DNA of 64,000 nt from Micromonospora sp. RHAY321 (GCF_023896955.1 NZ_JAMHIW010000021.1:1-64000), one strand, 5' to 3'; positions 52,295 to 61,964 are shown, numbered from the stretch's first letter. Notes: generated by a model from the letters alone, not told the origin. Program-made: numbers and translations.

Positions 52295-53662
52295 ATGACC
52301 ACACCGATCATGTCCGAGTCCGAGGTGCGGGCCGCCGTCGAGCGGGAGATGCCCGGCGTACGGGCCGACCTGGAACGCCTCGTCCGCATCCCCGGCATCG
52401 CCTTCGAGGGCTTCGACCACTCGCACGTGGAGCGCTCCGCCGAGGCGGTCGCCGAGCTGCTGCGCGGCTGTGGCCTGGACGTCGACATCATGCGTTCCGG
52501 CGGGCAGCCCGCGGTGATCGGCCGTCGGGCTGCCCCGCCCGGCGCGCCCACCGTGCTGCTCTACGCCCACCACGACGTGCAGCCGATCGGCGACCGGTCG
52601 CTGTGGGAGTCCGACCCGTTCGAGCCGGTGGAGCGGGACGGCCGGCTCTACGGCCGGGGCGCGGCCGACGACAAGGCCGGCATCATGGCGCACGTCGCGG
52701 CGCTGCGCGCGTACGGTGACGCGCTGCCGGTCGGCGTGGTGCTCTTCATCGAGGGCGAGGAGGAGTACGGCTCCGACTCGCTGGAGCGGCTGCTGGCCGA
52801 GCACCGCGACGAGATCGCCTCGGACGTCATCGTGATCGCCGACTCCGGCAACTGGGACATCGGCGTACCGGCGTTGACCACCTCGCTGCGCGGCATCGTC
52901 AACTGCTTCGTCGAGGTGCGCACGCTGGACCACGCGGTGCACAGCGGCATGTTCGGCGGCGCCGTCCCGGACGCGCTCACCGCGCTGGTCCGGCTGCTGG
53001 CCACGCTGCACGACGACGCCGGTGACGTGGCGGTGGACGGACTGGTGGGCCGCGAGGGCGCCGTCGTCGACTACCCCGAGGACCGGGTCCGTGCCGAGGC
53101 CGGGCTGGCCGAGGGTGTGCGGTTCATCGGCACCGGCCGGATCACCGACCGGCTCTGGACCAAGCCCGCGCTGGCCGTGCTCGGCGTCGACGCGCCGTCC
53201 ACCGGTGAGGCGCCGAACGCTCTGGTCCCGTCGGCGAAGGCGAAGCTGAGCATCCGGCTCGCTCCGGGCGACGACCCGAAGCGGGCGTACGCGGCGGTCC
53301 GCACGCACCTGGAGGAGCACGCGCCGTGGGGCGCGCAGGTGACGGTCAGCTTCGAGCACGACGGTGACCCGTGCGTGATCGACGCGTCCGGGCCGATGTT
53401 CGACGCCGCCCGCTCGGCGTTCCGCACGGCCTGGGACGGCACCGACCCGGTGGACATCGGCGTCGGCGGCTCGATCCCGTTCATCGCCACCTTCCAGGAG
53501 ATGTTCCCGAAGGCGGCGATCCTGGTGACCGGTGTGGAGGATCCGCACGCCCGGGCGCACGGCCCGAACGAGAGCCTGCACCTCGGGGAGTTCGCCCGGG
53601 TCTGCCTCGCCGAGGCGCTGCTGCTGGCCAAGGTGGCCGCGGCGGGCACGAACGGGAGCTAG
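52295..53662 (+). CDS. M20-family dipeptidase
   Basis: A 455-aa zinc peptidase. Metal motifs: LLYAHHDVQP, GRGAADDKAG (the bridging Asp), FIEGEEEYGS (Glu pair), ADSGNW and the C-terminal ESLHLGEF. Dipeptidase-like layout with the lid domain inserted in the middle. TACGAT lies 7 nt before ATG 52295, which decides the start over ATG 52286. Confidence 0.92.
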   Translation: MTTPIMSESEVRAAVEREMPGVRADLERLVRIPGIAFEGFDHSHVERSAEAVAELLRGCGLDVDIMRSGGQPAVIGRRAAPPGAPTVLLYAHHDVQPIGDRSLWESDPFEPVERDGRLYGRGAADDKAGIMAHVAALRAYGDALPVGVVLFIEGEEEYGSDSLERLLAEHRDEIASDVIVIADSGNWDIGVPALTTSLRGIVNCFVEVRTLDHAVHSGMFGGAVPDALTALVRLLATLHDDAGDVAVDGLVGREGAVVDYPEDRVRAEAGLAEGVRFIGTGRITDRLWTKPALAVLGVDAPSTGEAPNALVPSAKAKLSIRLAPGDDPKRAYAAVRTHLEEHAPWGAQVTVSFEHDGDPCVIDASGPMFDAARSAFRTAWDGTDPVDIGVGGSIPFIATFQEMFPKAAILVTGVEDPHARAHGPNESLHLGEFARVCLAEALLLAKVAAAGTNGS

Positions 53663-53739
53663 GTGTCGGAACCGTAACTTCCGGTCTGATCTGGGAGTTT
53701 GCGGTGTGTCGAGCGCGGGGCTGTTATAGCCTTTCGAAC

Positions 53740-53946
53740 ATGAGTACGAACGAGGTGATGGCCCGGTTGGGGGCCGCCGTCAGCGCGCTGGGGGACGTCG
53801 ACGTCTCCGCGTGGTCCGAGGACACGCTCAACGAACAGCTCGGTGAACTCTCCGCCGCCCTGGTCGCCCTCGACTCGGCGCTCTCCCGGGTCGCCGGCGA
53901 GGTCCGCGCCCGGGGGCTGCGCATCGAGGAACCGGTTCCGGCCTGA
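53740..53946 (+). CDS. Small helical protein resembling a DUF222 N-terminus (68 aa)
   Basis: MSTNEVMARLGAAVSALGDVDVSAWSEDTLNEQLGELSAALVALDSALSRVAGEVRARGLRIEEPVPA. This looks like the first 60 residues of DUF222 proteins (often joined to HNH nucleases) but stops cleanly. TAGCCT lies 7 nt before the ATG (leaderless). A strong hairpin follows, so it is an independent unit and not a fragment. Confidence 0.65.
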   Translation: MSTNEVMARLGAAVSALGDVDVSAWSEDTLNEQLGELSAALVALDSALSRVAGEVRARGLRIEEPVPA

Positions 53947-53976
53947 CCCGCCGCCCGTCTGGGTGGCGGCGCTCCG

Positions 53977-54016
53977 CCGACACCGCCCGGGCACGGCAAT
54001 GCCCGGGCGGTGTCGG
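53977..54016. terminator. Strong terminator
   Basis: CCGACACCGCCCGGGCA and its complement form a perfect 17-bp stem with a 6-nt loop, between the 68-aa gene and the DNA ligase gene. Confidence 0.85.
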
Positions 54017-54039
54017 GGGCGGCTGGCAGGATGGGCTCC

Positions 54040-55623
54040 GTGCGGTTCATCGACCTGGCAGCCACCTCCGCCGCCGTCGGCGCCACCAGCGGCCGGCGGG
54101 CCAAGGTGGAGCTGCTCGCCGACGCGCTGCGCCGGCTCGACCCGGCCGAGGTGGAGCCCGGCGCGGGCTATCTGGCCGGTGAGCTGCGCCAGCGGCAGAC
54201 CGGGGTGGGATATGCGAGCCTGCGGGACCTGCCACCACCGGCCACCGAGCCGACGCTGACCGTGGCCGCCGTCGACGGGGCCATCGAGCAGATCGCCGCC
54301 GTGCAGGGCGCGGGCTCGCAGGCCCGGCGCCGGGCGCTGCTCGGTGCCCTCTTCGCGGCGGCGACCGCCGACGAGCAGCGGCTGCTCACCAACCTGTTCA
54401 GCGGCGAGCTGCGCCAGGGTGCCCAGGCCGGGTTGCTCGCCGACGCGGTGGCCCGCGCCGCCGACGTGCCGGTCGCGGCGGTCCGGCGGGCTCTGCTGCT
54501 CGCCGGTGACCTGCGTGCGGTGGCGGTCGCCGCGCTGGCCGGAGGTGCCGCCGAGCTGGCCGGGTTCGGCCTGCGGGTCGGCCGGCCGCTGGCGCCGATG
54601 CTCGCGCAGAGCGCACCCTCGGTGGACGAGGCGCTGGCCGCGACGGGCACGCCGGCCGTGGTCGACGTGAAGCTCGACGGCATCCGCATCCAGGTGCACC
54701 GCTCCGGCAGCGACATCGCCGTCTTCACCCGCAGCCTCGACGAGATCACCTCACGGGTGCCCGAGGTGGTGGCGGCGGTCCGCGCGTTGCCCGGCCGGGA
54801 GTTGGTGCTCGACGGCGAGGCGATCGGCCTGGACGAGACCGGCCGCCCCCTGCCGTTCCAGCAGACCTCCAGCCGGGCCGCCCGGCGCACCACACCCAGC
54901 ACCACGGGTCGCACCCCGGTCGCCCCCGCGGTGCTCGCGGCCGCCGCCACCACCGGCCAGACCGTGCTGACGCCGTACTTCTTCGACCTGCTGCACCTCG
55001 ACGGCACGGATCTGATCGACCTGCCCGGCCGGGAGCGGTGGGCGGCGCTGGCCGGGGCGGTCGACGAGTCGCTGCTGGTCGGTCGGCTGGAGGTCGACGG
55101 CCCGGAGCAGGCCGGGGCCGCGTTCGCCGCGGCCATCGACGCCGGCCAGGAGGGCGTCGTGGTCAAGGCGCCGGACGCCCCCTACGACGCCGGCCGGCGC
55201 GGCGCGGCCTGGGTCAAGGTCAAGCCCCGGCACACGCTCGACCTGGTGGTGCTCGCCGTCGAGTGGGGCAGCGGGCGGCGGCAGGGCTGGCTGTCCAACC
55301 TGCACCTCGGCGCCCGCGACCCGCGCACCGGCGACTTCGTGATGCTCGGCAAGACGTTCAAGGGTCTCACCGACGAGCTGCTGCGCTGGCAGACCGAACG
55401 CTTCCTCGACCTCGCCGTCGAGCGCGGCGACTGGGTGGTCCGCGTCCGCCCCGAGCAGGTGGTCGAGATCGCCTTCGACGGGGTGCAGACGAGTTCGCGC
55501 TATCCGGGAGGGATGGCGCTGCGGTTCGCCCGGGTGGTGCGGTACCGCGACGACAAGTCCGCCGCCGAGGCGGACACCATCGACGCCGTCCGCGCCATCC
55601 ACGCCGGGCGCGCCACCGGCTGA
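54040..55623 (+). CDS. lig: ATP-dependent DNA ligase
   Basis: A 527-aa DNA ligase of LigB/archaeal type. The N-terminal DNA-binding helical domain (1-185) is followed by the nucleotidyltransferase domain with the AMP-linked K211 in VKLDGIR, motif III-like LVLDGEAIG, motif IV EGVVVKAP and motif V WVKVK, then an OB domain to the end. CAGGAT lies 7 nt before GTG 54040, favouring that start over ATG 54031. Accessory to NAD-dependent LigA; a role in repair is likely. Confidence 0.93.
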   Translation: MRFIDLAATSAAVGATSGRRAKVELLADALRRLDPAEVEPGAGYLAGELRQRQTGVGYASLRDLPPPATEPTLTVAAVDGAIEQIAAVQGAGSQARRRALLGALFAAATADEQRLLTNLFSGELRQGAQAGLLADAVARAADVPVAAVRRALLLAGDLRAVAVAALAGGAAELAGFGLRVGRPLAPMLAQSAPSVDEALAATGTPAVVDVKLDGIRIQVHRSGSDIAVFTRSLDEITSRVPEVVAAVRALPGRELVLDGEAIGLDETGRPLPFQQTSSRAARRTTPSTTGRTPVAPAVLAAAATTGQTVLTPYFFDLLHLDGTDLIDLPGRERWAALAGAVDESLLVGRLEVDGPEQAGAAFAAAIDAGQEGVVVKAPDAPYDAGRRGAAWVKVKPRHTLDLVVLAVEWGSGRRQGWLSNLHLGARDPRTGDFVMLGKTFKGLTDELLRWQTERFLDLAVERGDWVVRVRPEQVVEIAFDGVQTSSRYPGGMALRFARVVRYRDDKSAAEADTIDAVRAIHAGRATG

Positions 55624-55630
55624 CCGGGCG

Positions 55631-56452
55631 TCAGGCGGACGGGCTCGGCGTTGGCTCCGCGGCCCGGTCCAGCGGTTTCGGGGTGGCGCCGATGCCGGCG
55701 GCGCGCCGCGCCTCCCGCCGGGCCACCCAGCCGTAGCCGAACAGGGCCATCACGGCGAAGAGCCACCACTGCACGACGTAGCCGAAGTTCTGCCAGTTGT
55801 TGGCGTGCCCGACCGGCACCGCCTTGAACACCGGGTCGGCGGCCGGGGTCTGCTCGTCCAGCAGCAGGTAACCGCCGTACACCGGGTAGGGCAGTTCGCG
55901 GGCCAGCCGCGGCACGCCGATCCGTCGGGTCTCCAGCCGACCGTCGCGCCGGTCCACCGCGCCGGCGCCGCTCTCGGTCTCGTGCACCCGACCGACGACC
56001 GTCACGTCGCCGCTGGGCACGGCGGGCACCGGTGGCTGCGCCGTCGCCCCGCCCGGTGCCGGCGGGATCCAACCCCGGTCCACCAGCAGCGCCGTGCCGT
56101 CGGCGAGCACCAGCGGGGTCAGCACCTCGAAGCCGACCCGGCTGTCCACCGTCCGGCCACGGACCAGGACGGTGTTCGTCGGGTCGTACCGGCCGGTCGC
56201 GGTGATCCGGGTCCAGACCTTGTCCTCGGCGGGGGCCGGGCCAGTCGTTCCCGCGCCGCCGGTGGGGGCGCGCAGCGCGTCGCTCAGCGGCGCCGGGGCC
56301 ATCCGCTGGCCGGCGTCGATCCGCTCGTTGACCTCGGTGCGCCCCCGGTAGCGGTCCAGCTGCCAGTTGCCGAGCAGCACCATGACCGCCGCGCCGACCA
56401 GGGTCAGCGCGAGAGCACCCAGCCAGCGTGGGCTCAGCAGGAACCGGTACAC
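55631..56452 (-). CDS. SURF1-family cytochrome oxidase assembly protein
   Basis: A 273-aa membrane protein with helices at both ends (SPRWLGALALTLVGAAVMVLLGNWQLDRYRGR and NFGYVVQWWLFAVMALFGYGWVARREARRA) and the SURF1 core (ITATGRYDP, LLVDRGWIPP). It assists haem delivery to cytochrome c oxidase. TAGCCT lies 7 nt before GTG 56452 (leaderless). Divergent from cobB. Confidence 0.92.
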   Translation of the reverse strand: MYRFLLSPRWLGALALTLVGAAVMVLLGNWQLDRYRGRTEVNERIDAGQRMAPAPLSDALRAPTGGAGTTGPAPAEDKVWTRITATGRYDPTNTVLVRGRTVDSRVGFEVLTPLVLADGTALLVDRGWIPPAPGGATAQPPVPAVPSGDVTVVGRVHETESGAGAVDRRDGRLETRRIGVPRLARELPYPVYGGYLLLDEQTPAADPVFKAVPVGHANNWQNFGYVVQWWLFAVMALFGYGWVARREARRAAGIGATPKPLDRAAEPTPSPSA

Positions 56453-56620
56453 GGCACCGAGGCTACCCGTATGACGGGGGCCACTGACCTCGGCCGGGCC
56501 GGGACGGGACAACCGGCCCGGGTTGGCGGTGCTCGCGCGTCGGACCGGGCGGGTATCGTCACGCGGACGGACCGGCCCCCCGGTCGGCCGTCGGTACCCC
56601 GCCGCCCCCGCGAGGAGTCG

Positions 56621-58042
56621 ATGATGACCGTCGTGCCGCGCCTGGTGCTCAGCGCGCCGTCCTCCGGGCATGGCAAGAACGCGTTGGCGATCGGGCTGCT
56701 CGCCGCCCTGGCCGACCGGGATGTCGACGTCGCCGGGTTCAAGCTCGGGCCGGACCACGTCGACGCCGCCTACCTCGGCCTCGCCGCCGGTCGGCCCGGC
56801 CGGGTGATCGATCCCCGGCTGGTCGGCCTCGACCGGCTCGCCCCGCTGGTCGCGCACGGCGCCGCGGGCGCCGGGCTGGCCGTGGTGCAGGGCAGCATGG
56901 GTCTCTACGACTCGGTCGGTGGTCGCCCGGAGCAGGAGTCCACGGCCGCCGCCGCGGCCGCGCTGCGCAGCCCGGTGGTGCTGGTGGTCGACGTGGCCGC
57001 GATGGGTCAGTCGGTTGCCGCCCTGGTGCACGGTTTCCGCTCGTACGACGAGCAGCTCTGGCTCGGCGGGGTGATCCTCAACCGGGTGGCGTCCTCCCGG
57101 CACGAGGCCATGCTGCGTGAGGCGCTGGACGACGTGGGCGTGCCGGTCTACGGCGCGCTGCGCCGGCAGGACCTGCCGGCGGTGCTGCCGTCGCGCCGGC
57201 ACGGTGTGGCGCCGGTCGTCGACGGATCCGCCGACGCGATCCGCGCGGTCCGCCGGCTGGGCGAGGCGGTCGCCGCCACGGTCGACCTGGAGCGGCTGCT
57301 CGGGTTGGCCCGCTCCGCCCCGCCGCTGCCCGCCGCCGCGTGGTCTCCGGAGGAGGCGCTCGGCCCGGTGCCGGCCCCGGCCGACCGTCCGCTGGTGGCG
57401 CTGGCCGGTGGGCCGGGCGGCAGCTTCAGCCACCCGGAGACCGCCGAGCTGCTGCGGGCCGCCGGCGCCGAGGTGGTCATGGTCGATCCGCTGCGCGACG
57501 AGGCGCTGCCGGTCGGCACGCGTGCGCTGGTCGTCGGCGGCGCGCTGCCCGAGGCGTACGCCGAGCAGCTGTCGGCCAACCGCCGGCTCTGCATCGCCGT
57601 GGCCGAGTTGGCCCGCACCGGGCGTCCGGTGGTCGCCGAGGGCGCCGGCCTGCTCTGGCTGGCCCGGGAGCTGGACGGGCTGCCGATGTGCGGGGTGCTG
57701 GACGCGGTCGGCGTCAGCCGGGACGGCCTGGTGGTGGGATACCGGCAGGCGACCGCACAGACCGACAGTGTGGTCGCCGCCAGCGGCACGGTCCTGGTGG
57801 GGCACAAGGAACACCGCGCGGTGCTGACTCCCCGGGCCGGTCAGCGCCCGGCCTGGAGCTGGGACGGCGGCGCGCCGGAGGGCTTCGTCTGGCGCAACGT
57901 GCACGCCTCCCAGCTCACCCTGCACTGGGCCGCGCACCCGGCCACCGCTGCCCGGCTGGTCGCGGCGGCGGCGGAACCGGCAGCGCCGGCGGAGCCGCCG
58001 GCCGAGGCCGTGCCCTCGCAGCCCGGTGTGGTGCCGGCGTGA
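56621..58042 (+). CDS. cobB: Cobyrinate a,c-diamide synthase CobB, glutaminase Cys replaced
   Basis: ATP-dependent amidation of the a and c side chains of (hydrogeno)cobyrinic acid. A 473-aa protein with SAPSSGHGKNALAIGLLAAL, FKLGPDHVDAAYLG, GSMGLYDSVGG and the C-terminal glutaminase domain ending in GTVLVGHKEHRAVLTP, then an Ala/Pro tail. Where the family has the nucleophile Cys (AECAGL), codon 341 reads GGC, giving VVAEGAGLLWLA. A GAGGAG site precedes the ATG. The next gene overlaps by 4 nt. Confidence 0.9.
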   Translation: MMTVVPRLVLSAPSSGHGKNALAIGLLAALADRDVDVAGFKLGPDHVDAAYLGLAAGRPGRVIDPRLVGLDRLAPLVAHGAAGAGLAVVQGSMGLYDSVGGRPEQESTAAAAAALRSPVVLVVDVAAMGQSVAALVHGFRSYDEQLWLGGVILNRVASSRHEAMLREALDDVGVPVYGALRRQDLPAVLPSRRHGVAPVVDGSADAIRAVRRLGEAVAATVDLERLLGLARSAPPLPAAAWSPEEALGPVPAPADRPLVALAGGPGGSFSHPETAELLRAAGAEVVMVDPLRDEALPVGTRALVVGGALPEAYAEQLSANRRLCIAVAELARTGRPVVAEGAGLLWLARELDGLPMCGVLDAVGVSRDGLVVGYRQATAQTDSVVAASGTVLVGHKEHRAVLTPRAGQRPAWSWDGGAPEGFVWRNVHASQLTLHWAAHPATAARLVAAAAEPAAPAEPPAEAVPSQPGVVPA

Positions 58043-58608
58043 TCGGTCAGGTGGCGGTTCGCCGCTTCCCGTCGTTGACCGTCTCCACCCCGCGCACCGA
58101 GGTGCGACGGCTCACCGCCGCGGACGCGGCGGCGGTCGGGGAGATCTTCGCTGACAAGCTGACCCGACGCTGGCTGCCGCTGGCCGACGACTCCGGTCCG
58201 ATCGACGGGCACGCCTGGTGCACGGACCTGGCCCGGCAGCGACGCGACAGCGGCGAGGGGGACCACTACGCGGTGCTCCGCCGGGAGGACAACCAGGTGG
58301 TGGGCTCGCTGTGGACCCGGCGCACCGACTGGGGCGCCCGGCTCACCGAGGTGTCCTACGCGATGGCCCCGCACGCGCGTGGCTTCGGGCTGGCCGCCGA
58401 GGCGGTGGACGCGGTGGCCATCGCGCTGATCCTGGAGCACGACTTCCAGCGGGTCGAGCTGCGGGTGGCACCCGGCAACCTGGCCTCCCGCCGCGTCGCG
58501 GAGAAGGCCGGGTTCAGCTACGAAGGGCTGCTGCGCAACGCGGGTTTCGTCCGCGGCGGCCGGGTCGATCTGGAGCTGTGGTCGTTCGTGGCGGCCGATC
58601 TGCGGTGA
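58039..58608 (+). CDS. GNAT-family N-acetyltransferase
   Basis: A 189-aa acetyltransferase of the RimJ/RimL type. The acetyl-CoA loop is ARGFGLAAEAVDAVAIAL, preceded by AMAPHARG and followed by VAPGNLASRRVAEKAGFSYEGLLRN, the typical ending. GTG 58039 overlaps the cobB stop (GTGA), so it is co-transcribed with cobB. The target is unknown; a role in cobalamin synthesis is not implied. Confidence 0.88.
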   Translation: MIGQVAVRRFPSLTVSTPRTEVRRLTAADAAAVGEIFADKLTRRWLPLADDSGPIDGHAWCTDLARQRRDSGEGDHYAVLRREDNQVVGSLWTRRTDWGARLTEVSYAMAPHARGFGLAAEAVDAVAIALILEHDFQRVELRVAPGNLASRRVAEKAGFSYEGLLRNAGFVRGGRVDLELWSFVAADLR

Positions 58609-58618
58609 CCCTTCCCGG

Positions 58619-60751
58619 TCACCCCACGATGGCGTCCGACGGTGGGGTGAACTGGCGGGTGGGTTGGCCCTTCAGGCCGTCGCGCAGGGTCTCCGCGACC
58701 GCCGCGATCGGGATCTGGGACTGCCCGTCTCCCACGGCGTTGAACGGGTTGTCGGGGTCGGAGATGAAGCTGGCCGCTGCCAACTCCGGGGTGTAACCGA
58801 CGAACCAGGCCGACCGGGTGCTGTCGGTGGTACCGGTCTTGCCGGCCACCGGGCGGCCGACCGTACCCCGGACGCTGTCGGCGGTGGACCAGCCGCCGCA
58901 CCCTCCGCGCGCCGGGGTGTCCCCGGTCGGGCAGCGGGCGGCGTCGGTGGCCGCCCGGGCGGCGTCCGCGCTGACGACCTGCCGGCAGCGCGGCTTGGCA
59001 ACCTCACGGTGGATGCCGCCGGGCGTGACGTACGTGGCCGGTGTGCCGTCCCGGGTCATGATCGCCGACACGGGGATCGCCTCGCAGTAGCGGCCGTCGG
59101 CCGCGATGGCGGCGTAGGCGTTCGCCATCTCCAGCGGGGTGGCGTCGGAGACGCCCAGGGTGAACGAGCCCCACTTCTTCGCCTTGGCCGGGGACGCCTG
59201 TTCCCGGTCGACGTCGGTGCGCCAGCGCAGCCCGAGCTGCTCGGCGAGCCGCACGGCCCGGTCGGCGCCGACCTTCTCCTCCAGCCACACGAAGTACGTG
59301 TTGACCGACTTGCCGAAGCCGGACCACATGGTCTGCTGCCCGGTCATGGCGCCGCTGGCGTTGGACGGCGCCCACCCGTCGTAGACGGCCGACTTGTACC
59401 GGTACGGCGCGTTGAACGAGGTGGAGAGGGTCATCCCGGAGTCCAGGGCGGCGAGCATCGGGAACATCTTGAACGTCGACCCGGCCTGGTAGCCCGGCAG
59501 GTCACCGCCGCCGAGCAGGGGCGCCACGGTGTTCGGGTAGTTGGCCTTCACCTTCGGCCCGGCCTCGGGGTTGGAACTCTGCGGGTTCTCGCTCAGGTCC
59601 AGTGAGTACGTCCGGTTCACCGCCATGGCCTTGACCCGCCCGGTGCCGGGCTCGGAGACCACGATGCCGTTGGCGAACGGGCTGCCGGTGCCCTCCTTGG
59701 CGCCGACGTTCTTCTCCGCCGCCTCCTGGATCTTCGGGTCGATGCTGAGCACGATCCGGTAGCCGCCCCGGCGCAGCTTGTCCATCCGTTCCAGCCGGTT
59801 CGCGCCGAACGCGGGCTGCGCGCTCCACCAGTTCTTCAGGTAGTCGCAGGCGAAGCCCCAGCTGTTGTACTTCTCCGGCACGGCCGCGCAGTCGTTCGGC
59901 GGGTTGGTCAGCTTCAGCCGGATCGGCTCGGCCTTGGCGGCGGCGGCCGAGTCGGGGGAGAGGTACCCGAGCTGGCTCATCCGGTCCAGCACGTAGTTGC
60001 GCCGTCCGGTGGCCTCCTTCTGGTCGGAGTCGGCCGGGTCGTACTCCGACGGTGACTTGACCAGCCCGGCCAGGGTGGCCGCCTCGACCTGGGTGAGGTC
60101 CTTGGGGGTCTTGGAGAAGAAGATCTCGCTGGCCGCGTAGATGCCGTACGCGCGGTGCCCGAAGTACGCCGAGTTCAGGTAGCGCTCCATGATCTGTTCC
60201 TTGCTCAGCTCCTTCTCCAGGTCCAGCGCCATCCGCATTTCCTTGACCTTGCGCAGGCTGGTCTGCTGGGTGGCTTCCTGGACCTCCCTGGGCGTGGTCG
60301 CGCTGTCCCGCAGGGCCATCCGGACGTACTGCATGGTCAGCGTCGACGCGCCCTGGGAGACCCCGCTGGAGCGGGCGTTGGAGACGAAGGCCCGGGCCAC
60401 GCCCTTCGGGTCGACGCCGTGGTGCTGGTAGAAGCGGGAGTCCTCGGCAGCCACGATCGCCTGCTGGATGTTCGGCGACATGTCCGACAGCTTGGTGTAC
60501 TGCCGGTACTCCTCGTAGAACATGGTCAGCACGGTCTTGCCGTCCGGGGCGTAGAGGTAGGAGGTCTCGGCGGGCAGGGCGGTGGTCAGCAGCTTGGTCT
60601 TGTGTTCCATGGCGTGCGCGGTGGCCTTCGCGCCGAGCCCGGTGAGGGCGACCAGCGGGTACGCGGCGGCGGCGATCACGATGCCGGCGATCAGTCCGGC
60701 GCGGAGAAGAGGAACGAGTCGACCAGCGGCAGCAAGGGGTCGGTTGCTCAC
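58619..60751 (-). CDS. Bifunctional penicillin-binding protein (class A)
   Basis: A 710-aa PBP with a short cytoplasmic tail, one membrane helix (about 15-38), a GT51 glycosyltransferase domain (E103 in EDSRFYQHHG; GASTLTMQYVR; LEKELSKEQIMERYLN) and a transpeptidase domain with S-x-x-K (STFK near residue 425), S-x-N (SVN) and KTG (KTGTT). It polymerises and cross-links peptidoglycan. TAACTT lies 6 nt before GTG 60751, so leaderless. Divergent from cobC. Confidence 0.95.
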   Translation of the reverse strand: MSNRPLAAAGRLVPLLRAGLIAGIVIAAAAYPLVALTGLGAKATAHAMEHKTKLLTTALPAETSYLYAPDGKTVLTMFYEEYRQYTKLSDMSPNIQQAIVAAEDSRFYQHHGVDPKGVARAFVSNARSSGVSQGASTLTMQYVRMALRDSATTPREVQEATQQTSLRKVKEMRMALDLEKELSKEQIMERYLNSAYFGHRAYGIYAASEIFFSKTPKDLTQVEAATLAGLVKSPSEYDPADSDQKEATGRRNYVLDRMSQLGYLSPDSAAAAKAEPIRLKLTNPPNDCAAVPEKYNSWGFACDYLKNWWSAQPAFGANRLERMDKLRRGGYRIVLSIDPKIQEAAEKNVGAKEGTGSPFANGIVVSEPGTGRVKAMAVNRTYSLDLSENPQSSNPEAGPKVKANYPNTVAPLLGGGDLPGYQAGSTFKMFPMLAALDSGMTLSTSFNAPYRYKSAVYDGWAPSNASGAMTGQQTMWSGFGKSVNTYFVWLEEKVGADRAVRLAEQLGLRWRTDVDREQASPAKAKKWGSFTLGVSDATPLEMANAYAAIAADGRYCEAIPVSAIMTRDGTPATYVTPGGIHREVAKPRCRQVVSADAARAATDAARCPTGDTPARGGCGGWSTADSVRGTVGRPVAGKTGTTDSTRSAWFVGYTPELAAASFISDPDNPFNAVGDGQSQIPIAAVAETLRDGLKGQPTRQFTPPSDAIVG

Positions 60752-60872
60752 GTGGTCAAGTTATGACAATTCCGATTCGAATATGAGAAGAACTCATAAA
60801 CCGGCCGGTGGTGATGCGTCTTACGTCGCGATCGACTGTCCCACCGGCCGCCTTCCCGGCAGGATCGCGGAC

Positions 60873-61964
60873 ATGTCTGATCAGCCGAGCTCGCCGGCGC
60901 CGGCCGCCGGGTCCGCTCCCGAGCCGGACCTGGCGCACCACGGCGACGTGGAGGCGAGCGCCGGCCTGATCGACCTCGCCGTCAACGTCCGCCGGGCACC
61001 ACTGCCGGGCTGGCTGGCCGGCCCGATCGCCGCCACCCTCACCGATCTGGCCCGCTACCCGGACCCGGCGCCCGCCCGCGTCGCCGTCGCCGCCCGGCAC
61101 CGGCGTCACCCGGACGAGGTACTGCTCACCGCCGGCGCCGCCGAGGGCTTCGTGCTGATCGCGCAGGCGCTGCGGGGCGTCCGCCGCCCGGTGGTGGTGC
61201 ACCCCCAGTTCACCGAGCCGGAGGCGGCGCTGCGGGCCGCCGGGCACCCGGTCGAGCGGGTGCTGCTGGACCCCGCCGAGGACTTCCGGCTCGACCCGGA
61301 CCGGGTGCCGGCCGACGCCGACCTGGTGATGATCGGCAACCCGACCAATCCCACCTCGGTTCTGCACCCGGCGCGGACCCTGGCCGCGCTGGCCCGCCCG
61401 GGCCGGGTTCTGGTGGTCGACGAGGCGTTCGCCGACACCACCGCCGCCGCCGGACACCCCGGCGAGCCGGAGTCGCTGGCGCAGCGGCCCGACCTGCCCG
61501 GGCTGCTCGTGCTGCGCAGCCTCACCAAGACGTGGGGGCTGGCCGGGCTGCGGATCGGCTACCTGCTCGGCGCGCCGGAGCTGCTGTCCCGGCTGGCCGC
61601 CGTCCAGCCGCTCTGGGCCGTCTCCACACCCGCGCTGGCCGCCGCGTCGGCCTGCGCCACCCCCGTCGCGGTCCAGGCCGAACGCGCGATCGCCGCCGAA
61701 CTCTCCGCCGATCGCGACCACCTGGTCGCGCGCCTGGCCGACCTGCCCGGGGTACGCGTCGCCGGCCGCCCGGCAAGCGCGTTCGTGCTGCTGCACCTGC
61801 CGGGCGCGAGCCGTATCCGGGCGGCCCTGCGCGAGCGCGGCTGGGCGGTGCGCCGGGGCGACACCTTCCCCGGCCTCGGCCCGGACTGGCTGCGGGTGGC
61901 CGTACGCGACCGAAACACCACCGACGCGTTCGTCGAGGTGCTGCGCGAGACCATGGAGGCATGA
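60873..61964 (+). CDS. cobC: Rv2231c-type PLP-dependent CobC
   Basis: A 363-aa aminotransferase-fold protein of the actinobacterial CobC group, thought to make (R)-1-amino-2-propanol phosphate for the cobalamin loop. PLP Lys219 lies in SLTKTWGLAGLRIGY, with NPTNPT and VVDEAFAD upstream. CAGGAT lies 7 nt before ATG 60873 (leaderless). It overlaps cobT by 4 nt. Confidence 0.9.
   Translation: MSDQPSSPAPAAGSAPEPDLAHHGDVEASAGLIDLAVNVRRAPLPGWLAGPIAATLTDLARYPDPAPARVAVAARHRRHPDEVLLTAGAAEGFVLIAQALRGVRRPVVVHPQFTEPEAALRAAGHPVERVLLDPAEDFRLDPDRVPADADLVMIGNPTNPTSVLHPARTLAALARPGRVLVVDEAFADTTAAAGHPGEPESLAQRPDLPGLLVLRSLTKTWGLAGLRIGYLLGAPELLSRLAAVQPLWAVSTPALAAASACATPVAVQAERAIAAELSADRDHLVARLADLPGVRVAGRPASAFVLLHLPGASRIRAALRERGWAVRRGDTFPGLGPDWLRVAVRDRNTTDAFVEVLRETMEA

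Noticed and set aside
50888..53581. 897-codon minus-strand ORF
   Set aside because: Antisense to the kinase-like, M48 and M20 genes, all of which have clear motifs; no domain in the shadow.
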